From positions 1-10,996 of the forward strand of contig JAAYHG010000083.1 of the NCBI GenBank assembly GCA_012735455.1: DNA of 10,996 nucleotides, written 5' to 3'. The position numbers and the translations under genes are program-made. Of the stretch, positions 1-6,489 are shown piece after piece. Position 1 is the first letter of the stretch. Every line of letters begins with the position of its first letter. This DNA comes from Bacillota bacterium (GTDB taxonomy: Bacteria > Bacillota > DTU030 > DUMP01). The notes under the pieces are model-generated. The model saw nothing but the letters and a program-made list of their open reading frames with translations. It searched no databases and was not told where the DNA came from.

Positions 1-654
1 ATCCTGAACTACCACGCCATCTTTCATCAGGATGATACGGTCGCCCAAAATCAAAGCCTCATTCATATCGTGGGTTACAAAGATAATGGTCTTTTTCAAC
101 CTCTCCTGTAGACGCTTCAACTCCAGCTGCAGCTGCTCCCGGGTTAGCGGGTCCAAAGCCCCAAAGGGCTCATCCATAAGGATTAGGTCCGGGTTAGCTG
201 CCAAGGCCCTAAGTACACCAATGCGCTGCTGCTGACCACCAGAGAGCTGGGCCGGAAAACGTCGCCTGTACACAGCCGGGTCCATACCTACCATATTTAG
301 GAGTTCATCGACGCGCTCCTCTCGCTTTTTTCGCGGCCACTTCTTAAGTTCCGGTACCAAGGAGATGTTGCCTCCCACTGTCAGGTGCGGCAAGAGTCCG
401 ATATTCTGAATAACGTAGCCGATGTTGCGCCGCATCTCTACCAGATTCAATTTACTTGTCTTTTTCCCCTCAATGTAGATCTCACCGGAGGTAGGTTGCA
501 CCAAACGATTAACCATCTTAAGGGTAGTGGTCTTGCCACAGCCGCTGGGACCAATCAAGACAACAAACTGCCCTTTTTCAATCTCCAGGTTAAGGTCATT
601 CACAGCCTTAGTGCCACCATTGAATTCCTTTGTCACATGTTCAAAGGTTACCAC
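1..654 (-). CDS. opuCA: Osmoprotectant (glycine betaine/choline/carnitine type) ABC transporter ATP-binding protein, 3' end cut by window
   Basis: This is the cytoplasmic ATPase that would power an osmoprotectant importer of the OpuC/OpuB/ProV type. I translated 218 codons from a GTG start at 654; the frame is still open at base 1, so the C-terminus, where OpuCA-type proteins usually carry CBS domains, lies outside the window. Visible motifs are Walker A GPSGCGKTT (residues 35-43), the Q-loop Gln83 in YVIQNIGLLPH, the ABC signature LSGGQQQR (137-144), Walker B LILMDEP (157-163), the D-loop ALD, and the switch histidine in THD (194-196). The phrases MVNRL, YVIQ and GLLPHLTV are typical of the betaine/choline ATPases rather than of other importers. 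The GTG start is supported by AAAGGAG nine bases upstream; a second GTG at 662 is out of frame. The permease and binding protein presumably follow to the left. OpuBA is an equally possible name. Confidence 0.85.
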   Translation of the reverse strand, partial: MVTFEHVTKEFNGGTKAVNDLNLEIEKGQFVVLIGPSGCGKTTTLKMVNRLVQPTSGEIYIEGKKTSKLNLVEMRRNIGYVIQNIGLLPHLTVGGNISLVPELKKWPRKKREERVDELLNMVGMDPAVYRRRFPAQLSGGQQQRIGVLRALAANPDLILMDEPFGALDPLTREQLQLELKRLQERLKKTIIFVTHDMNEALILGDRIILMKDGVVVQD

Positions 655-732
655 TGTCTCACTCTCCTTTCCTAACCTTATCCAGTCTTCAGGCTCTAAC
701 CTGTCCTTAATCATGCAGTTGCCGACAACTTT

Positions 733-762
733 ATTATACGAGTCGTGTGTGCTGGCAGTCAA
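733..762 (-). promoter_or_regulatory. Sigma-A-type promoter of the osmoprotectant ABC gene
   Basis: On the minus strand a -35 element TTGACT (762-757) and a perfect -10 TATAAT (738-733) are separated by 18 bp. This predicts transcription from about 726 and a leader of roughly 72 nt before the GTG at 654. A short inverted repeat, GTTG-CCGA-CAAC (719-730), overlaps the predicted start of transcription and could be an operator or simply part of the leader. Confidence 0.65.
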
Positions 763-850
763 TAGGAAATTTCCGTTCGCATACTTTCCCTGCCCCCTCG
801 AAGTGGTATATAGTAGTGCTAGAAACCTAAGCAGCAAAGGGGTTTAGCCC

Positions 851-1444
851 ATGGACAAGTACCAATCAATTCAGCGGGAAGCCGAAATAGAAATAAAAAT
901 AGAGCGCTCCCGCTTTATTGGGCGGGCGCGCCCGGTTAAGGACGAAGAAGAAGCTAAGGAATTCATTGCAGCTGTGAGCCAGGAGCACCGGCAGGCCACT
1001 CACAACGCCTGGGCCTACCGTGTGGATCCGGAACATGATATTCGCTTCGCCAGCGACGATGGCGAGCCTAGCGGTACGGCTGGCGAGCCTATCCTGCGCT
1101 CTATCCTAAGCCGTGACCTTATTCAGGTAGCCGTTGTAGTCACACGCTATTTCGGGGGCAAGAAACTGGGCGTGCGTGGACTCATCGACGCCTACGGCAA
1201 CACCGCCGCAGCGGCCCTGGCTGCCGCAGGAACAGCCACCTATACCATTACCCACACCCTTGTCCTCCGAGTAGCCTACCCCCACTTAGATCGCTGCCTC
1301 TATTGGCTAGGCAAACTCAGTGGTGCAGTGGTAGCAGCAGACTATAGTCTAGAGGCTTCCCTCACGGTAGTTCTGCCCCGCTCTAAAACAAGCGAGTTCA
1401 TCGCCCAGGTAAAGGACTTTGCAACCATTTCCGAGCAAGTCTAA
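851..1444 (+). CDS. yigZ: YigZ / IMPACT family protein (UPF0029)
   Basis: A 197-residue member of the YigZ/IMPACT family, the usual length for bacterial members. The N-terminal UPF0029 domain (about residues 15-125) carries the family hallmarks: ATHNAWAYR (49-57), SDDGEPSGTAG (68-78) and VVVTRYFGGKKLG (95-107), followed by GLIDAYG where relatives usually have GGLVRAYG. The C-terminal part (about 135-195) fits the ferredoxin-like DUF1949 domain. The biochemical role of bacterial YigZ is not settled; the eukaryotic relative IMPACT regulates the Gcn2 kinase, and nucleic acid or translation-related roles have been proposed. The ATG at 851 is preceded by AAAGGGG eight bases upstream. The gene is divergent from the ABC transporter gene and appears to be a single-gene unit, ending at its own terminator 40 bp after the stop. 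A possible -10 (TATAGT, 809-814) has no convincing -35. Confidence 0.9.
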   Translation: MDKYQSIQREAEIEIKIERSRFIGRARPVKDEEEAKEFIAAVSQEHRQATHNAWAYRVDPEHDIRFASDDGEPSGTAGEPILRSILSRDLIQVAVVVTRYFGGKKLGVRGLIDAYGNTAAAALAAAGTATYTITHTLVLRVAYPHLDRCLYWLGKLSGAVVAADYSLEASLTVVLPRSKTSEFIAQVKDFATISEQV

Positions 1445-1483
1445 ACCTGGACAGGAAAGCAGGCAGTTGCCATACTGAACACA

Positions 1484-1513
1484 AGTCCGGAACGTTAGCC
1501 GGGCTCTTTTTTT
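1484..1513 (+). terminator. Rho-independent terminator after yigZ
   Basis: A 7-bp stem AGTCCGG / CCGGGCT (1484-1490 and 1499-1505, one G-U pair) encloses an 8-base loop and is followed by one C and seven Ts (1507-1513). It lies 40 bp past the yigZ stop and between two convergent genes. On the minus strand the same hairpin lacks a good T-run, so it mainly serves yigZ. Confidence 0.85.
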
Positions 1514-1527
1514 GCCCTCCACCCCCG

Positions 1528-2301
1528 CTACGAGTTCGTTCCCAAGTGCTTGGCGCGACAAAAGTAGCGCCAACGTACAATGTACAAAGCCACAGCTGCA
1601 GCCATAATCATAAGACTCACCAACTGAGCCAAGGTAAGAGACTGGGTGTACATTAAGGTATCCCGGAAAAAGTCCTCTATGATACGCTCCAGGGCACTAC
1701 CAAAAGCGTAGGCAAGGAATACTGCCCCGGGAAAGGGCCGTCGCCGGAAAAACCACAGCAGCACTGCCCCGAGAATAAGCCCCATAATAGCGGCATAAAG
1801 CTGTGCCGGGTGCCGCAGCACCCCGTCGGATAAGATTGGAACAGCAACAGCCCAGGGGAGGGATGACGGCCTGCCATAACAGCAGCCGTTAAGGAAGCAC
1901 CCAATACGTACCAAGCCGTAACCAGCGGCCAAGAAAGGCACCAGGACATCACCTGTCTCCCAGAAACCTAAGCGGTATCGCCAAGCCAAGATCCCCCCCA
2001 CGATCACTCCCAGAAAAAGACCACCATGAAAAATAAGACCCCCTGAGGAAAACTGAAAAAACACAACCGGGTGGGCGAAAAACTCGGCCCGCTCGTAAAG
2101 GAGCAAGTAGTTCAAACGACTACCGACAACCCCGGCCAGAACAGCCCCCACGGCTACATCCACAATATGGTCCGGACGCTCCCATCCCGACGAGCGGGCT
2201 AAGCGCATGGCTCCCACGATGCCACCTGCAGTGGCCACAGCCAACAATAACCCCCAACTGTAGACATTAATCGGTCCTAACGAAAAGAGAATTGGTCTCA
2301 T
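1528..2301 (-). CDS. lgt: Prolipoprotein diacylglyceryl transferase (Lgt)
   Basis: Lgt is the polytopic membrane enzyme that transfers diacylglycerol from phosphatidylglycerol to the lipobox cysteine of prolipoproteins, the first step of lipoprotein maturation. The 257 residues match the family length and contain about seven hydrophobic segments. Recognisable motifs are SWGLLLAVA near the N-terminus, GGLIFHGGLFLG with the conserved His92, the Lgt signature region VRIGCFLNGCCYGRP (131-145), HPAQLYAA (164-171), and ERIIEDFFRD (205-214) near the C-terminus with the essential-type arginine. Compared with the E. coli signature GRxGNFxNGExxGR, the positions of Asn146 and Glu151 are both cysteine; this CF-NGCC form is seen in other Lgt proteins of anaerobes. 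HPxQLYE also has Ala for the usual Glu. The ATG at 2301 is preceded by GGGGTG five bases upstream. No signal for co-transcription with tsaD is visible across the 285-bp gap. Confidence 0.92.
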   Translation of the reverse strand: MRPILFSLGPINVYSWGLLLAVATAGGIVGAMRLARSSGWERPDHIVDVAVGAVLAGVVGSRLNYLLLYERAEFFAHPVVFFQFSSGGLIFHGGLFLGVIVGGILAWRYRLGFWETGDVLVPFLAAGYGLVRIGCFLNGCCYGRPSSLPWAVAVPILSDGVLRHPAQLYAAIMGLILGAVLLWFFRRRPFPGAVFLAYAFGSALERIIEDFFRDTLMYTQSLTLAQLVSLMIMAAAVALYIVRWRYFCRAKHLGTNS

Positions 2302-2397
2302 TTTAGCACCCCGCTGTTATTTCTCGTGCTGGGTCATATTTACAGTTCACCCCACATATACCTAAAAAAGAGGGCGAAAAACGAACATTCATTCCCA

Positions 2398-2567
2398 CAA
2401 TCCACAAAATCCACAGGGTTATCCACAGCAAACCCCTGGAATGATGGGGGTTTTTGCCCTTTTTCCTCGTTATCCACAAAAAGTGCAACCCGGGGTGATG
2501 GTCTGCCCAATACCTGATCTTACACGGTTTCACCTCGGCTCCTGGTTTTTTCCCCAAGTTTTCCCCA
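2398..2567 (+). promoter_or_regulatory. Candidate DnaA-box cluster in the lgt-tsaD gap
   Basis: The 285-bp stretch from 2302 to 2586 has no credible gene. It holds two exact DnaA consensus boxes TTATCCACA at 2419-2427 and 2470-2478. It also has 7/9 matches at 2398-2406 (CAATCCACA), 2407-2415 (AAATCCACA), 2548-2556 and 2559-2567 (TTTTCCCCA twice). All are in the same orientation. Two exact 9-mers 51 bp apart are unlikely by chance in a window of this size. It is probably not oriC, since no dnaA, dnaN, rpmH or gidA is nearby. A DnaA titration or regulatory cluster, of the kind known elsewhere on Firmicute chromosomes, is the likeliest reading. Binding is inferred, not shown. Confidence 0.55.
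2430..2453. repeat. Small inverted repeat between the two exact DnaA boxes
   Basis: AAACCCC (2430-2436) and GGGGTTT (2447-2453) form a 7-bp stem with a 10-base loop. A short T-run follows on the plus strand only, so it is a poor terminator for tsaD, which is transcribed on the minus strand. It may be a weak terminator or part of the protein-binding region around it. Confidence 0.4.
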
Positions 2568-2575
2568 ACCTGGAG
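2539..2575. repeat. Inverted repeat enclosing a tandem TTTTCCCCAA duplication
   Basis: The arms CTCCTGGTT (2539-2547) and AACCTGGAG (2567-2575) are inverted repeats with one central mismatch. Between them are two copies of TTTTCCCCAA (2548-2557 and 2559-2568) with an 11-bp period; the second copy overlaps the right arm by two bases. The structure starts 11 bp after the tsaD stop. As RNA it would be a 9-bp stem with a 19-base loop and no T-run, so it is not a standard terminator. Confidence 0.6.
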
Positions 2576-2586
2576 AAAGAGGTCGA

Positions 2587-3600
2587 CTACAACGGCAGAT
2601 TGGCAACAGCATTTAGAGTGTACGGTGCGGTAAAGCCGCGCTTGAGATAGTAGTAGCCTGCACAAGCCACCATGGCGGCGTTGTCGGTGCAGAGAATAGC
2701 CGGTGGGACTATCACCTCTATTCCTTTGCATGCAGCCTGTTCCTTAAGCCGCGTTCGGAGTTCCCGATTAGCAGCAACCCCGCCGGCCAGGGCAATTTTC
2801 TTGCTCCCTGTGCTGCGCGCCGCCGCCAGGGCCCGCTCAGTTAAGGCATCCACCACAGCACGCTGCAGGCTGGCCGCCACATCAGCCTTGTTCACCTCTT
2901 CACCGCGTTGACGCATACGGTTAAGGTGATTAAGAACAGCTGTTTTTACGCCACTGAAGCTAAAGTCCAGTGGGTGATCGCGCACCACCGCTCGCGGGAG
3001 CTGCAGAGCCTCAGGGTCACCGGAACGGGCCAGCTTCTCAATGGCAGGCCCTCCGGGATAACCGAGTCCTAATGCTCGGGCAACCTTATCCAAGGCCTCC
3101 CCTGCCGCATCGTCAACGGTACGTCCTAAGAGCTCGTACGCACCGTGGTCGCGCATTAAAACCAGGGAGGTGTGCCCACCGGAAACCACCAGGCTCAAGA
3201 AAGGCGGCTCAAGGTCTGGTGTTGCTAACAGATTGGCGTAGATATGGGCCGCAGTATGGTGCACCCCCAGAAGCGGCAGGCCCCTCGCCAACGCCACTCC
3301 CTTGGCATAGGACAACCCTACCAGTAGCGCTCCCACCAAGCCAGGGCCACAGGTGACAGCAACAGCGTTAATATCACTGAAGCTCAGATCAGCCTCTCTG
3401 AGCGCCGCCCGCACCACCGGCGTAATGAGCTCCACGTGGCGTCGTGAAGCCAGCTCAGGTACAACGCCACCGTACTCGGCATGAAGGTCCACCTGGGAAG
3501 AGATGACATTGGCCAGGATCTTGCGTCCCCCTTGGACCACCGCCGCTGAAGTCTCATCACAGGAAGTTTCAATACCTAAGATAATCTCCGTACCCTGCAA
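2587..3600 (-). CDS. tsaD: tRNA N6-adenosine threonylcarbamoyltransferase TsaD
   Basis: TsaD (Gcp/YgjD/Kae1) transfers the threonylcarbamoyl group from TC-AMP to A37 of ANN-decoding tRNAs, working with TsaB and TsaE in the cytoplasm. At 337 residues it has normal length. Motifs of the ASKHA fold are present: LGIETSCDETSAA (8-20), CGPGLVGALLVGLSYAKG (84-101), the metal-binding His115 and His119 in HHTAAH, VVSGGHTSL (138-146), GYPGGPAIEKLA (180-191), FSFSGVKTA (213-221), AGGVAANRELR (272-282) and CTDNAAM with the metal ligand Asp306. The residues between the two histidines (TAA) differ from the common LEG/MEA type. The start is TTG at 3600, chosen because LGIETSCDETS must sit near the N-terminus and GGGGTGA lies about seven bases upstream; a nearby ATG (3615) is out of frame and runs at once into TGA. 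A possible -10 (TATACT, 3625-3620) has no clear -35, so readthrough from the upstream response regulator gene is possible. Confidence 0.95.
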   Translation of the reverse strand: MQGTEIILGIETSCDETSAAVVQGGRKILANVISSQVDLHAEYGGVVPELASRRHVELITPVVRAALREADLSFSDINAVAVTCGPGLVGALLVGLSYAKGVALARGLPLLGVHHTAAHIYANLLATPDLEPPFLSLVVSGGHTSLVLMRDHGAYELLGRTVDDAAGEALDKVARALGLGYPGGPAIEKLARSGDPEALQLPRAVVRDHPLDFSFSGVKTAVLNHLNRMRQRGEEVNKADVAASLQRAVVDALTERALAAARSTGSKKIALAGGVAANRELRTRLKEQAACKGIEVIVPPAILCTDNAAMVACAGYYYLKRGFTAPYTLNAVANLPL

Positions 3601-3677
3601 TTCCCTTCACCCCATGTTTAGTATAGCCGGGCCACTCCACAGGAACACCAGTAGCGCCTCCCAAGCACCAGCCACAA

Positions 3678-4355
3678 TCAGGACCAGCGGTAGCGTTTCA
3701 CCGGCCGTCCAACAGAAACGTGGTCCAGCTCCACCAGGGCTTCACCACACATTACCAGGTACTCCAGGTAACGGCGCGCGGTGATGCGGGACAGGTCTAA
3801 CCCCGTCGCCACCTCCTGGGCCGAAAACGCTTCCCCTGGCTGCAGATAGCACCGCACTTGCTCCAGGGTGTAAGGATCCAGCCCCTTAGGCAGGGCAGGC
3901 AGAACAGCATCAGCACCCATTCCCATTACCAACCTGTCGATCTCTGGTTGCGCCAGCTCATCCCTTACCGCCAACCGCTTCCGCCGTTCGCGGTAGGCAC
4001 TCAGGGCAACCGCTAGACGAGCAAAATCGAAGGGCTTGATGATGTAATCCACCGCGCCGTAACGCAACGCCTGTTCCACTGTATCCACATCCTGAGCCGC
4101 AGTAATGAGAATGACATCCACCGCCACGTTAGTCCGGCGAATGCTTTCCAAAACCTCGAGACCATTGCCGCGCGGTAGGTACACATCCAGAAGGACCAGG
4201 TCAGGCTGCTTATCTTGCACGGCCCGAATGGCCCCCTCGCCGCTGGCGACCATGCCCACTACTTGGAAGGGGCCCGCCCGCTCCACATACCTCTTGTTAA
4301 CATTCGCCACCATGGGATCATCTTCAACAATCAACACTCGAAGAAAGTCCCTCAT
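3678..4355 (-). CDS. Response regulator of the CitB/DcuR/MalR family
   Basis: A 225-residue two-component response regulator, partner of the kinase encoded immediately upstream. The receiver domain (about 4-120) has the acidic pair in VEDDP (Asp12/Asp13), the phosphoacceptor Asp57 in LVLLDVYLP, the switch threonine in ILITA (Thr85) and Lys107 in IIKPFD. A linker leads to a C-terminal helix-turn-helix (about 176-204), FSAQEVATGLDLSRITARRYLEYL, typical of the CitB/DcuR/DctR regulators that control citrate or C4-dicarboxylate uptake and fermentation. The start codon overlaps the kinase stop (ATGA), which implies translational coupling. The regulated genes are not in this window; no carboxylate transporter or lyase is adjacent, so the stimulus is inferred from family only. 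Confidence 0.92.
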   Translation of the reverse strand: MRDFLRVLIVEDDPMVANVNKRYVERAGPFQVVGMVASGEGAIRAVQDKQPDLVLLDVYLPRGNGLEVLESIRRTNVAVDVILITAAQDVDTVEQALRYGAVDYIIKPFDFARLAVALSAYRERRKRLAVRDELAQPEIDRLVMGMGADAVLPALPKGLDPYTLEQVRCYLQPGEAFSAQEVATGLDLSRITARRYLEYLVMCGEALVELDHVSVGRPVKRYRWS

Positions 4356-5953
4356 GTGGCTTCTCCCTCCATCCGGTAGGGAATAACAATCCGAAAACTG
4401 GTGCCGGCGTCAGAGGTGCGGAGCTGAATCCTGCCTCCAGCTGCCTGCACGTTCCCCCACACCAAGTACAGCCCGAGACCACGCGCACCTTCCTTGGTGG
4501 TAAAATTGGGTGCAAAAATCTCCGAACGCACTGCTGCAGGGATGCCCGGACCCCTGTCGTGCACAAAAAGCTCCAGTCGCTCGGAGCGGCTATAGATGGC
4601 AACAGCCACCTTTCGGCGTACGGCTGGCTGGTTCTCCACCACCTCAATGGCGTTTTGCAACAGGTTGCCCAGCACTGATACCACCTGGTAGGTGCCAAAA
4701 AGCGGTGGCAGTTCTTCCAGGTGGCTGTCAGGACGAATCATCAGCTGTACCTGCCGCTCACGGGCCTCGGCAATCTTGCCCAGCAAGAGGCCAGCCACAG
4801 CCGGATTCTTCAGCCGTCGCACTACCAAATTCACCAACCGCTGCTGCTTGTCACTGGTATCGTTGATGAGAGAAGCTGCCTCCTTATACTCACCTAGCTG
4901 AATCAAGCCCAGGATGGTATGCAGTTTGTTAGAGAACTCGTGGGATTGGGCCCGAAGAGCCCGCACCAACTGCTTCACGCCGGTAAGCTCTTCCATTAAG
5001 CCTTGAATCTCAGTCCTATCACGAAAGGTTGCCAGAGCACCTACCACCTTACCAGCCACCACAATCGGTACACGGTTGGTAAGAATCACCCGGTCCCCTA
5101 CCAGTTGTTCCTGGTCATACTCTGGCCTACCGCTCTTCATGACCTCAGGCAAGCGCGTGGAGGGTATCAGTTCCGCAATAGGCTGACCCAAGCAGTCTTC
5201 TTTCAATCCCATTATGCGCCGGGCCGTCTCATTGACCAGCGAGATACGTTCTTCCCCATTAATAGCGATAATACCCTCGCGCAGAGAGTAGAGCATGGCC
5301 TGCTGTTCCTGCTGCAGCCGGGCAATCTCGCTGGGCTCCAGATTTAGAATAGCCCGCTTAATACTGCTCGCCAGCAGCACCGCTCCTAAAATACCCACTA
5401 AGACACCCCAAAAAGCCGAGCCTAGTACACCAGAATAGAGTTCACCCAGGGCCTGTTGCAGGCCGCTCTGGAAAATGCCCACCGCCACTACCCCGACCTG
5501 ACGCCCGTCTGCAGTATAAGCATAGATAGGGGCAAAACCACGAATGGATGGTCCTGAGATACCCACGGCAGAAGAGTAGTACTCCTCACCCTGCAGAGCC
5601 CGTCCTTCGTCGCCACCGGTAAAGGGTAGGCCAATCAAATCTTTGTTGGGGTGCGTGTAGCGAATGGAGTTCATATCCATGATGACAACAAAATCTACAT
5701 TAGTGCGTTCTTGAATGTGCTCGACGAGGGGAGCCAAAGCTGCAGCCGGTTCCGATGCCTGAAACCCCATTCGCACCTCAGGCAAGGAAGCCACCAGGCG
5801 GGCCACGTTCAAGGCATTCTCTCCGATCTCTTTACGCATGTTGCGCTCCATGACACGGGCTGTTAGGGCAGCCACCAGCGCCTGGGAGGAGATCACCACC
5901 GCCGTAACCACAATTATAACCCAAGCGCGTAAAGTCAGTGTCCGCCTGCGCAT
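4352..5953 (-). CDS. Sensor histidine kinase of the CitA/DcuS family
   Basis: A membrane sensor kinase of 533 residues from the preferred ATG at 5953. The domain order is: TM1 (about 10-32), an extracytoplasmic PAS domain (about 33-172), TM2 (about 177-197), a cytoplasmic PAS domain (about 215-315), and the dimerisation/phosphoacceptor and HATPase regions. The outer PAS has the carboxylate-sensor pattern: RYTHPNKDLIG, an ALQGEEYYSSAVG stretch, and SIRGFAPIY with VGVVAVG. The phosphoacceptor His338 is in RAQSHEFSNKLH; the ATP-binding part has GNLLQNAIEVV, DRGPGIP and GLGLYLV. Known relatives sense citrate, fumarate, malate or succinate. A TTG at 5983 would add ten residues, but GGGGTGAGG just before the ATG and a possible -10 box (5977-5972) over the TTG region favour 5953. 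It is coupled to the regulator by a 4-bp overlap. Confidence 0.92.
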   Translation of the reverse strand: MRRRTLTLRAWVIIVVTAVVISSQALVAALTARVMERNMRKEIGENALNVARLVASLPEVRMGFQASEPAAALAPLVEHIQERTNVDFVVIMDMNSIRYTHPNKDLIGLPFTGGDEGRALQGEEYYSSAVGISGPSIRGFAPIYAYTADGRQVGVVAVGIFQSGLQQALGELYSGVLGSAFWGVLVGILGAVLLASSIKRAILNLEPSEIARLQQEQQAMLYSLREGIIAINGEERISLVNETARRIMGLKEDCLGQPIAELIPSTRLPEVMKSGRPEYDQEQLVGDRVILTNRVPIVVAGKVVGALATFRDRTEIQGLMEELTGVKQLVRALRAQSHEFSNKLHTILGLIQLGEYKEAASLINDTSDKQQRLVNLVVRRLKNPAVAGLLLGKIAEARERQVQLMIRPDSHLEELPPLFGTYQVVSVLGNLLQNAIEVVENQPAVRRKVAVAIYSRSERLELFVHDRGPGIPAAVRSEIFAPNFTTKEGARGLGLYLVWGNVQAAGGRIQLRTSDAGTSFRIVIPYRMEGEAT

Positions 5954-5971
5954 ACCCCTCACCCCAAAGTC

Positions 5972-5977
5972 ATTATA
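5972..5977 (-). promoter_or_regulatory. Possible -10 element of the two-component operon
   Basis: A perfect TATAAT reads on the minus strand at 5977-5972, 18 bp before the kinase ATG at 5953. No good -35 is found at 16-18 bp spacing (TTTCGC is the best I see), and the leader would be only about 12 nt. The call therefore rests on the -10 alone. Confidence 0.35.
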
Positions 5978-5996
5978 TAACAAGCTGCTTGATCGC

Positions 5997-6023
5997 GAAA
6001 GGACGGTCTAGTACCGTCCTTTC
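5997..6023 (-). terminator. Hairpin terminator after rimI
   Basis: A perfect 11-bp stem (5997-6007 with 6013-6023; core AAAGGACGGT / ACCGTCCTTT) encloses a 5-base loop. It lies 10 bp past the rimI stop and before the two-component operon. The stem is strong, but the T-run on the minus strand is only the three Ts inside the stem, so termination may be incomplete. Confidence 0.7.
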
Positions 6024-6033
6024 TTTCATCGGT

Positions 6034-6489
6034 TCAAAGCCCAAATTTCCACATGATGAGGGCATCTTCCTTTGTCTCGCTGTAGTATCCTCGGCGGCAA
6101 CCCAGAACAACAAAGCCCAGCTTCTCATATAGTTTCCGGGCACTCCAGTTGGACTTCCGCACCTCCAACGTCATGCTATCTGCACCGTATTCCTTGGCCC
6201 GAGCCATAAGGCCCAGCATTAACGCCTCGCCAATACCCTCCTTGCGCCGCTCAGGATGTACAGCAATGTTGGTAACGTGGGCCTCATCCACCAAGAGCCA
6301 CATCCCACCATAAGCCACAACCTTGTCCGCCGCTTTAGCTACCAGGTAGTAGGCCACCTTATTGTGCAGCAGTTCAAATACAAAGGCATCTTTTTTCCAG
6401 GGGACGGTAAAGGAGCGCTCTTCCACTTCCAGCACACCAGGGATGTCATCCATGGTCATCGGCCCAATATTCACATCAGCAGGAAGCAC
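6034..6489 (-). CDS. rimI: Ribosomal protein S18-alanine N-acetyltransferase RimI
   Basis: A GNAT-fold acetyltransferase of 151 residues, the family length. RimI acetylates the N-terminal alanine of ribosomal protein S18 and, in some bacteria, other protein N-termini. The acetyl-CoA loop RxxGxG is seen in RRKEGIGEAL (Arg82 to Gly87). Catalytic-type residues are Glu109 in LEVRKSN and Tyr121 in ARKLYEKLGF, spaced 12 apart as in E. coli RimI (Glu103/Tyr115). The start is GTG at 6489, inside the last codons of tsaB (14-bp overlap), with GGGAGG about nine bases upstream; GTG at 6474 is an alternative. The tsaB-rimI order is standard in Firmicutes. It is the last gene of the operon and is followed by a hairpin. 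Confidence 0.92.
   Translation of the reverse strand: MLPADVNIGPMTMDDIPGVLEVEERSFTVPWKKDAFVFELLHNKVAYYLVAKAADKVVAYGGMWLLVDEAHVTNIAVHPERRKEGIGEALMLGLMARAKEYGADSMTLEVRKSNWSARKLYEKLGFVVLGCRRGYYSETKEDALIMWKFGL

Noticed and set aside
385..847. Plus-strand open frames of 96 and 106 codons
   Set aside because: They are mostly antisense to the ABC ATPase Walker A region and run through its promoter; no ribosome binding site or motif supports them.
2391..2427. A short CRISPR-like run of repeated TCCACA units
   Set aside because: The units are about 9 bp, degenerate, unevenly spaced and lack spacers of constant length; DnaA boxes explain them better.
2398..2567. A chromosomal or plasmid replication origin
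   Set aside because: There are DnaA boxes but no dnaA, dnaN, rep gene, or clear AT-rich unwinding element with ordered 13-mers. The flanking genes are ordinary housekeeping genes, so a titration or regulatory cluster is more likely.
2303..2731. A 142-codon open frame on the minus strand covering the tsaD 3' end and the DnaA-box region
   Set aside because: It overlaps the conserved TsaD C-terminus in another frame, has no family resemblance, and its composition (many W, R, C, G) is typical of a shadow frame.
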